From Syntrophaceae bacterium UBA6078 (lineage in GTDB: Bacteria > Desulfobacterota > Syntrophia > Syntrophales > UBA2210), in NCBI GenBank assembly GCA_002428735.1, contig DIXO01000019.1, forward strand, positions 27,549 through 91,548: a DNA stretch of 64,000 bases, read 5' to 3'. This document shows, piece by piece, positions 16,928 through 26,962 of this stretch; within the stretch, counting starts at the first letter, position 1; the number at the start of each line of letters is the position of its first letter. Below the pieces are notes generated by a model that saw only the letters and a list, made by a program, of their open reading frames with translations, was not told the origin of the DNA and did no database searches. The position numbers and the translations under genes were made by a program.

Positions 16928-17884
16928 TCATCGCCCTATCACGTCTTTCAAAAGAGGCAGATTCAGATCCAAGGCGTGTCTCCCCTCTCGAATGGCATCA
17001 GCCGCCTTGTTGTATTCGAGCAACCCGATATGAGCCAGCCGGGGTGTTATCAGAATATCAGGAGGATCACCCGCGAGCCTCTGGCGCGTTATGCGATCCT
17101 GCATTATGTTTGTTGCTGTCGCCATGACTTCAAAGAGCGAAGGATCACGGTCTGAGTTTTCCAACCCAAACCACTCAGGAATAAAGGACTTTCCCCTTTT
17201 CACTGTGCTGTTGATATATCCTGTGAGCTGTTCGCGCAATCCGCCGGTTCCATTTTGCCTGTTGATCGAGTCTTTGTTGGCATTCTTCTTGTCGGAACGC
17301 CTCCGCCGGGCTGCCCTTCGCTTTCCGATAAGATCTGAGTTAAGATTAACGGCTATGACGATCTCCGCTCCCATGGCCCTGCACAGAGACACCGGCACGG
17401 GATTTACCAAACCGCCGTCAACAAGCCATTGCGTTTCACGTTTACAAGGGACAAAGATGCCCGGCATTGACATGCTGGCGCGCATAGCGTCCATAAGTGA
17501 GCCCTTCTGGAGCCACAGCTCGCTCCCTGACATAAGGTCCGTCGCCACGGCGGCAAAAGGGATGGGGAGGTCTTCGATGTTGGGATCAGCGAAGTTTTCC
17601 CTGAAGAATTTTATGATCTTTTCACCTTCGATAAGGCCTGACCGAGGGAACATGACATCCATGAATCCGATGATATCCGACCAGGACAGCTCACGCACCC
17701 ATGCATCCAGTTGATCGAGGGCGCCGGCGGCGTGAGCGCCCCCGACGATAGCGCCGATGGATGTTCCGCATACCATGTCGATAGGGATTCCTTCTTCTCG
17801 AAGGCCTTGTATGACGCCGATATGCGCCCATCCGCGTGCTGAGCCGCTCCCTAACGCCAGTCCGATTTTTCGCGCCTCACTCAT
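16928..17884 (-). CDS. Patatin-like phospholipase (RssA-type)
   Basis: A 318-residue serine hydrolase. The oxyanion motif GSGSARGWAHIGVIQ opens the protein, the nucleophile Ser is in GTSIG near residue 44, and the dyad Asp is in WLVDGGLVNPVP near residue 155. A basic insertion (KRRAARRRRSDKK) near residue 195 is unusual for bacterial patatins and may be a membrane- or nucleic-acid-contacting loop. It is convergent with the synthetase gene and is the last gene of the minus-strand block. Physiological substrate is unknown. Confidence 0.88.
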   Translation of the reverse strand: MSEARKIGLALGSGSARGWAHIGVIQGLREEGIPIDMVCGTSIGAIVGGAHAAGALDQLDAWVRELSWSDIIGFMDVMFPRSGLIEGEKIIKFFRENFADPNIEDLPIPFAAVATDLMSGSELWLQKGSLMDAMRASMSMPGIFVPCKRETQWLVDGGLVNPVPVSLCRAMGAEIVIAVNLNSDLIGKRRAARRRRSDKKNANKDSINRQNGTGGLREQLTGYINSTVKRGKSFIPEWFGLENSDRDPSLFEVMATATNIMQDRITRQRLAGDPPDILITPRLAHIGLLEYNKAADAIREGRHALDLNLPLLKDVIGR

Positions 17885-17900
17885 GCCAAACCCCCTCTGT

Positions 17901-18626
17901 CTATGACAGCTCCATCTCTCCCCTTACCCCGAGTTTGTCCCCTATAATGATAAGAACACCTAGGACGCCTTCGATTGCCATCCCGTAATCGATGGCCTTT
18001 CGTATGTCCCCTTCCCCTTTCACGCGATTGGCGATTGAGGTCGCCGCGGCATCCGCCAGTGTCGATGATCGTGACGTCACGCAGACCGCATCAGCCTTTC
18101 CAAAGCTCTTCGAATGCCCGACTGTCCCGGAAGATGTGCAGATACCGTAGGGGTCTTCTCCGGGGCATACCGTAATTGAAACCTTGTGACTGAGTGGAGA
18201 AGCCCCGGCAAAAACCCCGACCGTAACATCTTCTCTGTTGGTAAACCGCACGAATATATCTCCGCCGTTTTCGATGATGACATTATCCGAATGCGCCATA
18301 AGATCAAGGCCAACGTGACGCGCGATCGCCCCGGCAACCGATGCCATGGGACCGACCCCGCAGCGGCCTGACGCCTCGATCATCTCCCGTATGATCAATG
18401 GAGCAAAGGGATCCTGCGCAACCGGCACCATGGAATCCATGAAGGGGGGATTCCGGCGGATATATTCCTCGATGCATTCCCGGTGCTTACGCACCGATTT
18501 GAGCGCCGCGTCCGTACAATCCTCGTCAGCGGCGACATACAGGTCCGTTTCCTTCACCGCTACCTGAAAGGAAATAAGGGCGTTCTTTGAAATCCTGCTT
18601 CTGTAGGTTCGATTGCGGTATTCCAC
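17901..18626 (-). CDS. UPF0280 family protein
   Basis: A 241-residue protein with the UPF0280 phrases GPMASVAGAIARHVG, VIIENGGDIF and CTSSGTVGHSKSFGKADAV. The fold is related to ApbE, the FAD:protein FMN transferase, but substrate and reaction of UPF0280 are not established. It is found mostly in anaerobic bacteria and methanogens. It has no signal peptide. It lies 16 bases upstream of the patatin gene and 42 bases downstream of dnaE, all on the minus strand. Confidence 0.85.
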   Translation of the reverse strand: MEYRNRTYRSRISKNALISFQVAVKETDLYVAADEDCTDAALKSVRKHRECIEEYIRRNPPFMDSMVPVAQDPFAPLIIREMIEASGRCGVGPMASVAGAIARHVGLDLMAHSDNVIIENGGDIFVRFTNREDVTVGVFAGASPLSHKVSITVCPGEDPYGICTSSGTVGHSKSFGKADAVCVTSRSSTLADAAATSIANRVKGEGDIRKAIDYGMAIEGVLGVLIIIGDKLGVRGEMELS

Positions 18627-18668
18627 GAGAAATGGTTCCGAGGGATTGAGTTATGAGACGCCCCCTAT

Positions 18669-21600
18669 CTACATAAAGCGTGTCGCGTTTGGACCGAGGA
18701 TATCATCAGCTTCCCGTTTGATCTCTTCCGAGATATCAATTCGCGCTTCGTCGCCAAGCGAGAGAATCGTTTCAGCACCACTCGATGATAATAAATGTAT
18801 ATATCCAGGGTATTTGCCGCTTCTTCTTTCAACAATCGCTTTCAGTGTTTCCACGGTGTCTCCGTTCGACTTTTCGGTATCGATCATGAAGTGTATCGAT
18901 GAAAAAGGGGTCTTTATGGCCTCTTCAACGCTTGTTATCTCGGATGCAACAATCTTGGCCCCTTCGTCGCCGATGTCAAGCCGTCCTTTTACATGAAGGG
19001 GTTCCCCGCTGTGGATCAGCGATATATTGTCACGATACAGGTCCGCGAAGACAATGACTGTGATAAATCCTTTTAAATCCTCAACGGTTACATAAGCCAT
19101 GGTATCTTTTTTCTTTGTGGTGACCGTCCGCACGTTGCTCATCACACCGGCGACCGACACGATACTCCCGTCCTGTTTGGACCATACGGTCTGGGAATCG
19201 CAGTCCACGATGCCCTTTAGCTTGTCGGCGTATTTCAATAGAGGGTGGCCGGTAATGTAGAATCCCAGCATTTCCTTCTCGTAGGAGAGGAGGAGGTCAT
19301 GGTCCCACTCCGGGACATCGGGAAGCTCCGGCAGCGTGACGTTCACAATGTCCGGCTGATCGAAGAGACTGGTCTGGCCGTTCATCCGGTCGCGGTGCTT
19401 CCTCTGGGCCGCAAGGGCAATATCCTCATACCCTTCCATCAGGCGGCACCGGTTTTTCTCCAGAGAATCGAAGGCCCCGCACTTGATGAGACTTTCTATG
19501 ACTTTTTTATTGACGCGGTGGAGATCAATTCTGTCACAGAAATTCTGGAAAGAGGTGAACTTTCCTTCCGATTCCCTGGCAGTGATTATGGACTCGACGG
19601 CCCCTGCCCCGACGTTTTTCACGGCGGACAAACCGAATCGGATATGTTCTCCTACAACACTGAAATCGGTGGATGATTCATTGATATCCGGAGGAAGGAC
19701 GTTAATCCCCATGTCCCGGCAGCTTGCCATGTATTTGACGATATTGTCCCGGTTGTTTTTCTCGCTGGTGAGAAGGGCTGTCATAAACTCCACGGGATAA
19801 TGGGCTTTGAGATAAGCGGTTTGAAAGGAGATCATCGTGTAGGCTGCGCTGTGGGATTTGTTGAATCCGTAACCGGAGAAGGTTTCCATCTGTTCCCATA
19901 TCTTTTTTGCCTTTTCCTCCGTGATCCCGTTCTTTTTCGCACCGGCAATGAACTTGGAACTCTCCTTTTCCATTGCGTCTATCTTCTTCTTGCTCATCGC
20001 CCGTCGAAGATTGTCCGCGTCCGCCATGCTGAAACCGCCGATAACCCCGGCGATCTGCATCACCTGTTCCTGGTAGAGGGGGATACCGTAGGTTTCTTTC
20101 AGGATCGGCTCAAGGCGCTGATCTTCATACACAATCTTCTTCTTCCCCTGTTTTTGCGCGATAAAATCATCGGCATACTTCATGGGGCCGGGACGGTAGA
20201 GGGATATCAGGGCGATAATGTCCTCGATCGAATCAGGCTTCATCCTGATAAGAATATCCTTCATGCCGGCGCTTTCAAGCTGGAAAACGCCATCCGTCTG
20301 TCCCTTCGCGAGAAGTTCATAGGTTGCCGCGTCGTCGAGGGGAATGTCATCGATGGAGAAATCCTTTTCTCCCCTCCCCTCCCGGATGAATTGCATGGCA
20401 TTCCTGATGACGGTCAGAGTTCTGAGACCCAGGAAATCAAACTTTGTCAGTCCCACTTCCTGGAGATCGTTCATGGAATACTGCGACACGATATCGTCAT
20501 TGTTGGGGCTCTTATAGAGGGGAACCCGCTCTACCAGGGGCACGTCCGAGATCACCACTCCGGCTGCGTGGGTGGATGCGTGGCGATTCAGACCTTCGAG
20601 TGACTGGGAGAGGGAAAGAAGTCTTCTGACCTTCTCATTTTTGCGCTCTTCCTCCGCGAGGCGGGGTTCATCCTTGATCGCCTGCTTCAAGCTAATTCCC
20701 AGCGGCATAGTGGGAATCATCTTCGCGATACCGTCCACTTCGCCATAGGGCATATTCAGAGCCCTGCCGACATCTCTTACGACCGCCTTCGCCTGCATTT
20801 TTCCGAAGGTGATAATCTGGGAAACCTGGTCGCTCCCGTATTTTTCAGTGACATAGCGTATGATCTCGTCCCGTCCCTCCATGCAGAAATCCGTGTCAAT
20901 GTCGGGCATGCTCCTCCGGCTGGGATTCAGAAACCGTTCAAAGAAGAGACCGTAACGTATAGGGTCTATAGTGGTAATCCCCAGGGCGTAGGCAACAAGG
21001 CTTCCGGCAGCGGACCCTCGGCCCGGTCCCACGGGGATATTCTTTTTCTTCGCGTAGTTGATAAAATCGGCGACAATAAGAAAATAGCCCGGGAATTCCA
21101 TGGAGTTTATTATCTCAAGCTCCATCTCCAGCCGTTTCTGATATTTTTTTCTGATCTCTTCAGGGTCTTCGCTTCCCGCTCTGGCGATTATATCCGGCAT
21201 CAGCCGCTCAAGCCCTTCCCTGGCCAGCTTCGCCAGGTGTTCTTCCTGGGTAAGCCCCGGTTCGGTTTCATAATGGGGCAGGAAAAACTGGTTGTTCAGG
21301 TCGAGACTCAGGTTGCATCTGTTCGCTATATTTACGGTATTCTCAATTGCCTCAGGGCAATAGTCAAAGTTTTGCTTCATCTCGTCGGGTGATTTCAGAT
21401 AGAACTCCTCAGTCTGAAAGCGCATCCTTTTTTCGTCATCCATGGTTGTTCCGGTCTGTATGCACAGAAGCACTTCGTGAGCCTCGGCGTCTTCCCGGTT
21501 CAGATAGTGGCAATCGTTGGTGGCCACCAGGGGAATCGAAAGTTGTTTTCCCAGTTCGATCAGTTCCCGATTGGCCCGCTTCTGTTCCTCGAGACCGTTT

Positions 21601-22124
21601 TCCATGATCTCGAGATAAAAATTTTCCTCTCCGAACATATCCCGGTATTCTTCAGCAACCCGCCTCGCGCCGGTCCTGTCTCCCTGGAGCAGGAGAGAGG
21701 CGATTTCGCCGTTCAGGCACGCGCTCATGCAGATAAGGCCCTCGCTGTGACGGGCCAGCAATTCCTTGTCCACGCGGGGCTTGTAGTAAAATCCTTCCAG
21801 ATACCCGGCGGTGGTAAGCTTCATGAGATTTTTGTATCCGTGGCTGTCCCGGGCAAGGACGACTAGGTGCCGGTGGCCTTCAGTGCGGTCAAACCGGCTT
21901 CCGGGGGCCACGTACAACTCGCAACCAATGATGGGTTTCACGCCCGCCCTGTATGCCTTCTGGTAAAAGTCGACAGCACCGAACATATTGCCGTGATCGG
22001 TCATCGCCACCGCCGGCATCTGATATTTCTTTACCCGTTCAAACAGATCATCGAGCCGAATGGCCCCGTCAAGAAGGCTGTACTGGGTATGCACATGAAG
22101 ATGAACGAAATCAGAATAATGCAT
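18669..22124 (-). CDS. dnaE: DNA polymerase III alpha subunit
   Basis: The 1151-residue replicative polymerase (DnaE1 type). Domains in order are: PHP domain beginning FVHLHVHTQYSLLDGA, C-family polymerase palm with PDIDTDF near residue 400 and KFDFLGLRTLT near 565, helix-hairpin-helix and beta-clamp binding region, then an OB-fold near residues 1000-1085 (VAGVMSNVRTV, MAYVTVEDL). The length is normal and no intein is seen. The gene appears complete and is followed closely by UPF0280. Confidence 0.97.
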   Translation of the reverse strand: MHYSDFVHLHVHTQYSLLDGAIRLDDLFERVKKYQMPAVAMTDHGNMFGAVDFYQKAYRAGVKPIIGCELYVAPGSRFDRTEGHRHLVVLARDSHGYKNLMKLTTAGYLEGFYYKPRVDKELLARHSEGLICMSACLNGEIASLLLQGDRTGARRVAEEYRDMFGEENFYLEIMENGLEEQKRANRELIELGKQLSIPLVATNDCHYLNREDAEAHEVLLCIQTGTTMDDEKRMRFQTEEFYLKSPDEMKQNFDYCPEAIENTVNIANRCNLSLDLNNQFFLPHYETEPGLTQEEHLAKLAREGLERLMPDIIARAGSEDPEEIRKKYQKRLEMELEIINSMEFPGYFLIVADFINYAKKKNIPVGPGRGSAAGSLVAYALGITTIDPIRYGLFFERFLNPSRRSMPDIDTDFCMEGRDEIIRYVTEKYGSDQVSQIITFGKMQAKAVVRDVGRALNMPYGEVDGIAKMIPTMPLGISLKQAIKDEPRLAEEERKNEKVRRLLSLSQSLEGLNRHASTHAAGVVISDVPLVERVPLYKSPNNDDIVSQYSMNDLQEVGLTKFDFLGLRTLTVIRNAMQFIREGRGEKDFSIDDIPLDDAATYELLAKGQTDGVFQLESAGMKDILIRMKPDSIEDIIALISLYRPGPMKYADDFIAQKQGKKKIVYEDQRLEPILKETYGIPLYQEQVMQIAGVIGGFSMADADNLRRAMSKKKIDAMEKESSKFIAGAKKNGITEEKAKKIWEQMETFSGYGFNKSHSAAYTMISFQTAYLKAHYPVEFMTALLTSEKNNRDNIVKYMASCRDMGINVLPPDINESSTDFSVVGEHIRFGLSAVKNVGAGAVESIITARESEGKFTSFQNFCDRIDLHRVNKKVIESLIKCGAFDSLEKNRCRLMEGYEDIALAAQRKHRDRMNGQTSLFDQPDIVNVTLPELPDVPEWDHDLLLSYEKEMLGFYITGHPLLKYADKLKGIVDCDSQTVWSKQDGSIVSVAGVMSNVRTVTTKKKDTMAYVTVEDLKGFITVIVFADLYRDNISLIHSGEPLHVKGRLDIGDEGAKIVASEITSVEEAIKTPFSSIHFMIDTEKSNGDTVETLKAIVERRSGKYPGYIHLLSSSGAETILSLGDEARIDISEEIKREADDILGPNATRFM

Positions 22125-22196
22125 GCAGGTTCTCTCTCAGGGTTGTTGTAATGAATATGGAGATCCGGAATCTTTGAATTGAGATTTCTGAGACTC

Positions 22197-23663
22197 TTAA
22201 TCCAGCCAGTAGTTCGGGGCTTCCTTGGTTATAATGACATCGTGAACATGGCTTTCGCGCAGACCGGCGGTGGTGATCTTTATAAACCGCGCTTTCGCCC
22301 TCAGCTCTTCAATCGTTCGGCACCCCACGTACCCCATTCCCGCCTTTACCCCTCCGACAAGCTGCTGTATGCTCGCAGAGAGGGACCCGCGGAAGGGCAC
22401 GCGGCCAACAATCCCCTCCGGTACCAGCTTCATCTCGCTTTCCATATCGTCTTCCAAATAGTAACGGTCTTTGCTGCCCGCCTTCATGGCCTCGAGGGAG
22501 CCCATTCCCCGGTACACCTTGTAACTTCGCCCCTGGAAAAGAACTGTTTCGCCCGGACTCTCTTCAGTTCCGGCGAACAGTCCTCCGATCATTACTGAAT
22601 GGGCTCCGGCGCCGAGGGCCTTGACCACATCACCAGAGAATTTGATTCCTCCATCGGCTATGAGCGGAATGCCGTGTTTGCGGCACGCCCCGAAACAGTT
22701 TTGTATTGCCGTTATCTGGGGAACGCCAACCCCTGCAACCACCCGTGTCGTACAGATGGAACCGGGCCCTACCCCCACCTTTACCGCATCAACCCCCGCC
22801 TTTATAAGCGCTTCAGCCCCTTCGCGGGTCGCCACGTTTCCCGCGATAAGTTCACAGCCGGGAAAGGTGGTCTTTGTGGCTTTGACCGCGTCGATCACCC
22901 CCTTGGAATGCCCGTGAGAGGTATCGATGACAATGACGTCAGCTCCCGCCTTCAGGAGGGCGTCCACCCGCTTTTCTCTGTCGAGAATCCCCACGGCCGC
23001 GCCGACCCGCAGCCGTCCAAGTGAATCCTTGCAGGCATAGGGATATTTCCGTATCTTCTCGATATCCTTTATCGTAATAAGGCCTTTGAGATTGTATGTG
23101 TCGTCAACCACAAGGAGTTTCTCTATCCGATGCGCGTGCAGTATCTTCTTGGAATCTTCCAGCGTGATATCGGAGGAGACGGTTACCAGGTTATCCTTGG
23201 TCATCACGGCTGATACCGGCTGATCCAGATTTGTCTCGAACCGCAGATCGCGGTTTGTCAGAATTCCCACGAGCTTCTGCCCCCGAACAACCGGGACGCC
23301 CGATATCTGATACTTGCTCATCAGAGCCAGGGCGTCGGTAACCTTCTGATCAGGTTCTATGGTGATGGGATCAACGACCATGCCGCTCTCGGACTTTTTC
23401 ACCTTGTCCACCTCCAAGGCCTGATCCTCGATGCTGAGATTTCTATGTATGATTCCCATGCCCCCTTCCTGGGCCATGCAGATGGCGACCCGTGATTCGG
23501 TGACTGTGTCCATGGCCGCGCTGATAATGGGGATACTCAGGGAGATATTGCCAGTGAGTTTGGTTGATGTGTCAACCTCTCTCGGAAGTATGCTCGATTC
23601 CGCCGGCAGAAGCAGGAGGTCGTCAAAGGTAAGTCCTTCTTGTATCTTGTCTTTATCCAGCAT
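22197..23663 (-). CDS. guaB: Inosine-5'-monophosphate dehydrogenase
   Basis: A 488-residue enzyme that oxidises IMP to XMP, the committed step of GMP synthesis. It has the (beta/alpha)8 barrel with a tandem CBS insertion (about residues 95-215, including ISGVPVV and SDITLEDSKKILH), the NAD region DTSHGHS, the catalytic loop GPGSICTTR with the nucleophile Cys, and the flap RGMGSLEAM. ATG 23663 (MLDKDKIQ) is chosen because AAGGAGGG precedes it; the frame is open 27 codons further upstream but without family similarity. guaA is not adjacent. Confidence 0.96.
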   Translation of the reverse strand: MLDKDKIQEGLTFDDLLLLPAESSILPREVDTSTKLTGNISLSIPIISAAMDTVTESRVAICMAQEGGMGIIHRNLSIEDQALEVDKVKKSESGMVVDPITIEPDQKVTDALALMSKYQISGVPVVRGQKLVGILTNRDLRFETNLDQPVSAVMTKDNLVTVSSDITLEDSKKILHAHRIEKLLVVDDTYNLKGLITIKDIEKIRKYPYACKDSLGRLRVGAAVGILDREKRVDALLKAGADVIVIDTSHGHSKGVIDAVKATKTTFPGCELIAGNVATREGAEALIKAGVDAVKVGVGPGSICTTRVVAGVGVPQITAIQNCFGACRKHGIPLIADGGIKFSGDVVKALGAGAHSVMIGGLFAGTEESPGETVLFQGRSYKVYRGMGSLEAMKAGSKDRYYLEDDMESEMKLVPEGIVGRVPFRGSLSASIQQLVGGVKAGMGYVGCRTIEELRAKARFIKITTAGLRESHVHDVIITKEAPNYWLD

Positions 23664-23673
23664 GCGTCCCTCC

Positions 23674-24141
23674 TTATGTATGATGTTCGATGTAGTAGTT
23701 CTTTCCGCCCAAGGGAATATAGTAACGCTCTGTTTTTGTGTCATGCACTATGTATTCGGCGATCTGGTAATAGGCCGCACGCAGGAAACGCGCGGGGAGT
23801 TCTCCATTCCTGATCGTGCAATAGAGGACATTGTCCGCGTTCATGCGCAGCGTCGTGGGATCAAGCGTTTCAGACGTAAAATCACTGAGAAAAATCTCTA
23901 TGGTTGTATCATGTTTAATGACTCTCTCCACGACGAAGGGGGTATCTTCAACCTCGATACGGGATTTTTCTCCTTTGTAATCAACCAGATACCTCCCCTT
24001 CTCGTCCCGTTTCAGGTTCTGGAAAAAGACCTCAAGGATATCCTTCCGAAACATAAGGGCTCCTTCGTAATACCAGAGGCCCTCCTTGTCCACCCTGATG
24101 GCAAGGGAAGGTATGTCGTCATTTTTTCCGGTCATAATCAC
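23674..24141 (-). CDS. DUF1285 family protein
   Basis: A 155-residue soluble protein. The segment with GLWYYEGALMFRKDILEVFF and the downstream IEVEDTPFVVERV match the DUF1285 pattern, a widespread proteobacterial family of unknown function with a two-domain beta-rich fold. It ends 11 bases before guaB and lies 10 bases after dtd, so it is inside the dtd-guaB transcript. Nothing in the sequence reveals a catalytic site. Confidence 0.75.
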   Translation of the reverse strand: MIMTGKNDDIPSLAIRVDKEGLWYYEGALMFRKDILEVFFQNLKRDEKGRYLVDYKGEKSRIEVEDTPFVVERVIKHDTTIEIFLSDFTSETLDPTTLRMNADNVLYCTIRNGELPARFLRAAYYQIAEYIVHDTKTERYYIPLGGKNYYIEHHT

Positions 24142-24151
24142 CGCCTGTTTC

Positions 24152-24604
24152 TTATATACTTTCGAGAATCATCGTCACCGGCCCGTCATTGACGAGAGAA
24201 ACCTTCATCATGGTCCGGAATTGCCCTGTTGCCACTTTGGCGATATATCCCCGTGCCTTCTTTACAAAATACTCGTAGAGCCCGTCCGCCTCCTCAAAAC
24301 CGGCTGCATAGATGAACGAAGGACGTCTTCCCTTCCGGCAGTCGGCGAGAAGGGTGAACTGCGAGACTACCAGCATCTCACCGGCCACGTCCAGAAGGGA
24401 GAGATTCATCTTTCCGTCCGCGTCTTCAAATATCCGGAGATTGACTGTCTTCTCGGCAAGATAATCGGCGTCCTTTTCCGTATCTCCCCGCGCGACGCCG
24501 AGAAACACCACCATCCCCGGCCCTATTTCACCGACCGTCCGGTCGGCGACGGAAACCGCCGCGGAGCTGACCCTTTGGACAACAGCCTTCACCGCTTCTC
24601 CCAT
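24152..24604 (-). CDS. dtd: D-aminoacyl-tRNA deacylase
   Basis: A 150-residue enzyme that removes D-amino acids wrongly attached to tRNA. Both active-site signatures are present: SQFTLLADCRKGRRPSF near residue 80 and the cis-proline loop NDGPVTM near residue 140. The usual N-terminus MKAVVQRVSSA corresponds to residues 5-15, so the native start could lie at an internal position, but the ATG at 24604 is in frame and simple. It is upstream of the DUF1285 gene and 20 bases downstream of the UDP-sugar dehydrogenase. Confidence 0.95.
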   Translation of the reverse strand: MGEAVKAVVQRVSSAAVSVADRTVGEIGPGMVVFLGVARGDTEKDADYLAEKTVNLRIFEDADGKMNLSLLDVAGEMLVVSQFTLLADCRKGRRPSFIYAAGFEEADGLYEYFVKKARGYIAKVATGQFRTMMKVSLVNDGPVTMILESI

Positions 24605-24624
24605 ATCTCTGGTTTCAGATGGCT

Positions 24625-25968
24625 CTAAGCCATGACAATTTTATCGCCTGCGCCGGTGATCCCCTGCGTCGCGTTTCGCGTGTCGATCACGAGACGCGCG
24701 TTGTTGACGATATCGGCAAAATCGTAGGCCGAGTGATCCGTCACGATGATCACCGCGTCAGCCTTCGCGAGGGTCTCCGGCGTAAGGGGAGTCGATTGCA
24801 TGCGAAAATCATGTTTTCGTGTCGGCCTGAGGCGCGGTATCCACGGATCGTTATAGGAAACCTCCGCGCCCCTTTCCAGCAGCATCTTCATGATCACGTA
24901 ACTCGGCGACTCTCTCTCGTCGTCAACATCCTTTTTATAGGCCACACCCAGGACCAGTATCCTGCTTCCATTCACGCTTTTCCGCCCCCTGTTCAGGGCT
25001 TCCGCGGTCTTCTCTACGACATATGCCGGCATGGACACGTTGATCTCCCCCGCGAGATGGATAAAGCGGGTTGAGAAGTCGTATTCACGGGCCTTCCATG
25101 AGAGATAGAAGGGATCGATCGGTATGCAGTGGCCTCCGAGGCCGGGGCCCGGATAGAAGGGGGAAAAACCGAACGGTTTGGTGGCGGCCGCGTTGATCAC
25201 CTCGAATATATCGATCCCCATCTTGTGGGCGAGAACCTTGAGTTCGTTCACCAGCGCGATATTGACTGAACGGTACGTGTTTTCGAGTATCTTCACCATT
25301 TCCGCCGCCCTGGCCGACGATACGGGCACGGCACGCGTAATACAGTTATACAGCGCCTGCGCCACTTCCAGACAGGCGGGGGTCACCCCCCCGATGACCT
25401 TCGGCGTGTTCGAGGCGCTGAAGGTCTTGTTTCCCGGGTCCTCCCGTTCGGGCGAGTAGGCGAGGAAGAAATCACTCCCTGCCGCCATTCCCCCGTCTCT
25501 CAAGCGGGGGAGGAGCATTTCCTCTGTGGTGCCGGGGTAGGTGGTGCTCTCCAGAATCACGAGCTGTCCCTTCCGCAGGCGCGCTCCGATGGTTTCCGTG
25601 GTCTGCAGGAGATAGGTCAGATCGGGCTCCATTTTGTCCGTCAGGGGTGTGGGCACACAGATAAGGATGCAGTCGGCCTCTTTTAAGCGGCCGAAGTCGG
25701 TCGTCGCGTCAAACCGTTTTTCCCTGATCATGCCGGTAACCGGTTCTATGGGGACGTGTTTTATATACGATTTTCCTTTAAGGAGCTTATCTATCTTATC
25801 GGAATCCAAGTCGAAACCAAGAACCCTGAAACCACTCGCTCCGAAATGGATCGCAAGGGGGAGGCCCACATATCCCAGCCCGATAATTCCCACCTTCGCG
25901 GTTCTATCCTCTATCATTTTGATCAATTTGGCTTTTTCGTTCACCGTCCCCGTCCTATTCCATGCCAT
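24625..25968 (-). CDS. Nucleotide-sugar dehydrogenase (UDP-GlcNAc/UDP-ManNAc type)
   Basis: A 447-residue NAD-dependent four-electron dehydrogenase making UDP-uronic acids for surface polysaccharide. It shows the dinucleotide fold GIIGLGYVGLPLA near residue 27, FSASNTPKVIGG, the catalytic Cys in GGHCIPIDPFYL near residue 270, and the C-terminal UDP-binding domain VLGVAYKKDVDD. It resembles WbpA/WecC more than UDP-glucose dehydrogenase. The start overlaps the previous gene by 14 bases. GTG codons a few residues downstream are possible alternatives. No other polysaccharide genes are in the window. Confidence 0.88.
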   Translation of the reverse strand: MAWNRTGTVNEKAKLIKMIEDRTAKVGIIGLGYVGLPLAIHFGASGFRVLGFDLDSDKIDKLLKGKSYIKHVPIEPVTGMIREKRFDATTDFGRLKEADCILICVPTPLTDKMEPDLTYLLQTTETIGARLRKGQLVILESTTYPGTTEEMLLPRLRDGGMAAGSDFFLAYSPEREDPGNKTFSASNTPKVIGGVTPACLEVAQALYNCITRAVPVSSARAAEMVKILENTYRSVNIALVNELKVLAHKMGIDIFEVINAAATKPFGFSPFYPGPGLGGHCIPIDPFYLSWKAREYDFSTRFIHLAGEINVSMPAYVVEKTAEALNRGRKSVNGSRILVLGVAYKKDVDDERESPSYVIMKMLLERGAEVSYNDPWIPRLRPTRKHDFRMQSTPLTPETLAKADAVIIVTDHSAYDFADIVNNARLVIDTRNATQGITGAGDKIVMA

Positions 25969-26830
25969 TCATTTTTCTGAGCGCGAGGATAAGCGCCTGC
26001 GTTCCCCGTCTGCCGTGTCCCTGCGCCTTCACGGCGATGTAGAGCTGCCGCATGAGGGCGAGACCGGGGAGCGAGAGATCGCACGCTGCCGCCTCATCCA
26101 GTGCGATCCCCATATCCTTGATGAAGTGCTCCACGTAGAAACCGGGTGCGTAGTCCACGCGCACAATCTTCGGCCCCAGATTGTTGATGAGCCAGGAACT
26201 GGCCGCTCCCTTGCCGATGACGCCGATAACCGCCTCTTCGTCGAGCCCTTGTTTCGAAGCGTAGAGGAGGGATTCGCATACGCCGATCATCGTCCCGGCA
26301 ACGAGAATCTGGTTGCACATCTTCGTGTGCTGACCGGCTCCGGGGCCGCCCATCAGAGATATCTCTTTCCCCATTAATCGGAAGATGGGCAGGACCCGCT
26401 CGAAGGCGTCCCTGTCTCCCCCGACCATAATGGCGAGCGTTGCCTCCCTCGCCCCGATATCGCCGCCGGAGACCGGGGCGTCGAGGCTTGCAATTCCCTT
26501 ATGAGAAGCCGCTTCGGCTATTCGCACCGCCAGACCGGGGCTGCTTGTGGTCATATCCACTACCGTACGGCACTGCCCTCCGGCAGACAGGATTCCTTCG
26601 TTTCCGAGATATACTTCTTCCACGTCCCGGGGATAACCGACTATGGTGAACACGACCTCCGCGTTCCGGGCCACCTCGGCAGGGGAATCGCACCAGCGCC
26701 CTCCCCTCTCAATGAGCCTCTGCGCCTTCTCCCGCGTCCTGTTGTACAGGAAGAGATCATGCCCCGCGTCGCGGACATGACCCGCCATGGAACACCCCAT
26801 GACGCCTGTACCTATCCAGCCGATTTTCAT
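25955..26830 (-). CDS. 3-hydroxyisobutyrate dehydrogenase-like NAD(P)-dependent reductase
   Basis: A 291-residue beta-hydroxyacid dehydrogenase. N-terminal GTGVMGCSMAGHV binds the cofactor, DAPVSGGDIGAREATLAIM is the substrate signature, and GGPGAGQHTKMCNQIL carries the catalytic Lys. Family members act on tartronate semialdehyde, 3-hydroxyisobutyrate or succinic semialdehyde; the precise substrate cannot be decided here. It is the first gene of the minus-strand block and faces the radical SAM gene across a 132-base divergent region. Confidence 0.88.
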   Translation of the reverse strand: MKIGWIGTGVMGCSMAGHVRDAGHDLFLYNRTREKAQRLIERGGRWCDSPAEVARNAEVVFTIVGYPRDVEEVYLGNEGILSAGGQCRTVVDMTTSSPGLAVRIAEAASHKGIASLDAPVSGGDIGAREATLAIMVGGDRDAFERVLPIFRLMGKEISLMGGPGAGQHTKMCNQILVAGTMIGVCESLLYASKQGLDEEAVIGVIGKGAASSWLINNLGPKIVRVDYAPGFYVEHFIKDMGIALDEAAACDLSLPGLALMRQLYIAVKAQGHGRRGTQALILALRKMNGME

Positions 26831-26962
26831 AACAGTATGCCCTTTAAGAGCGGAAAAATACGGTCCATAAAATTTTTCCCTGATCTATCAGATGCGGGGG
26901 AAAACATCAATGTATTTTAAGAACCCCTTGATTTTATAAAGAGGTTCAGATAGCTACGGGGC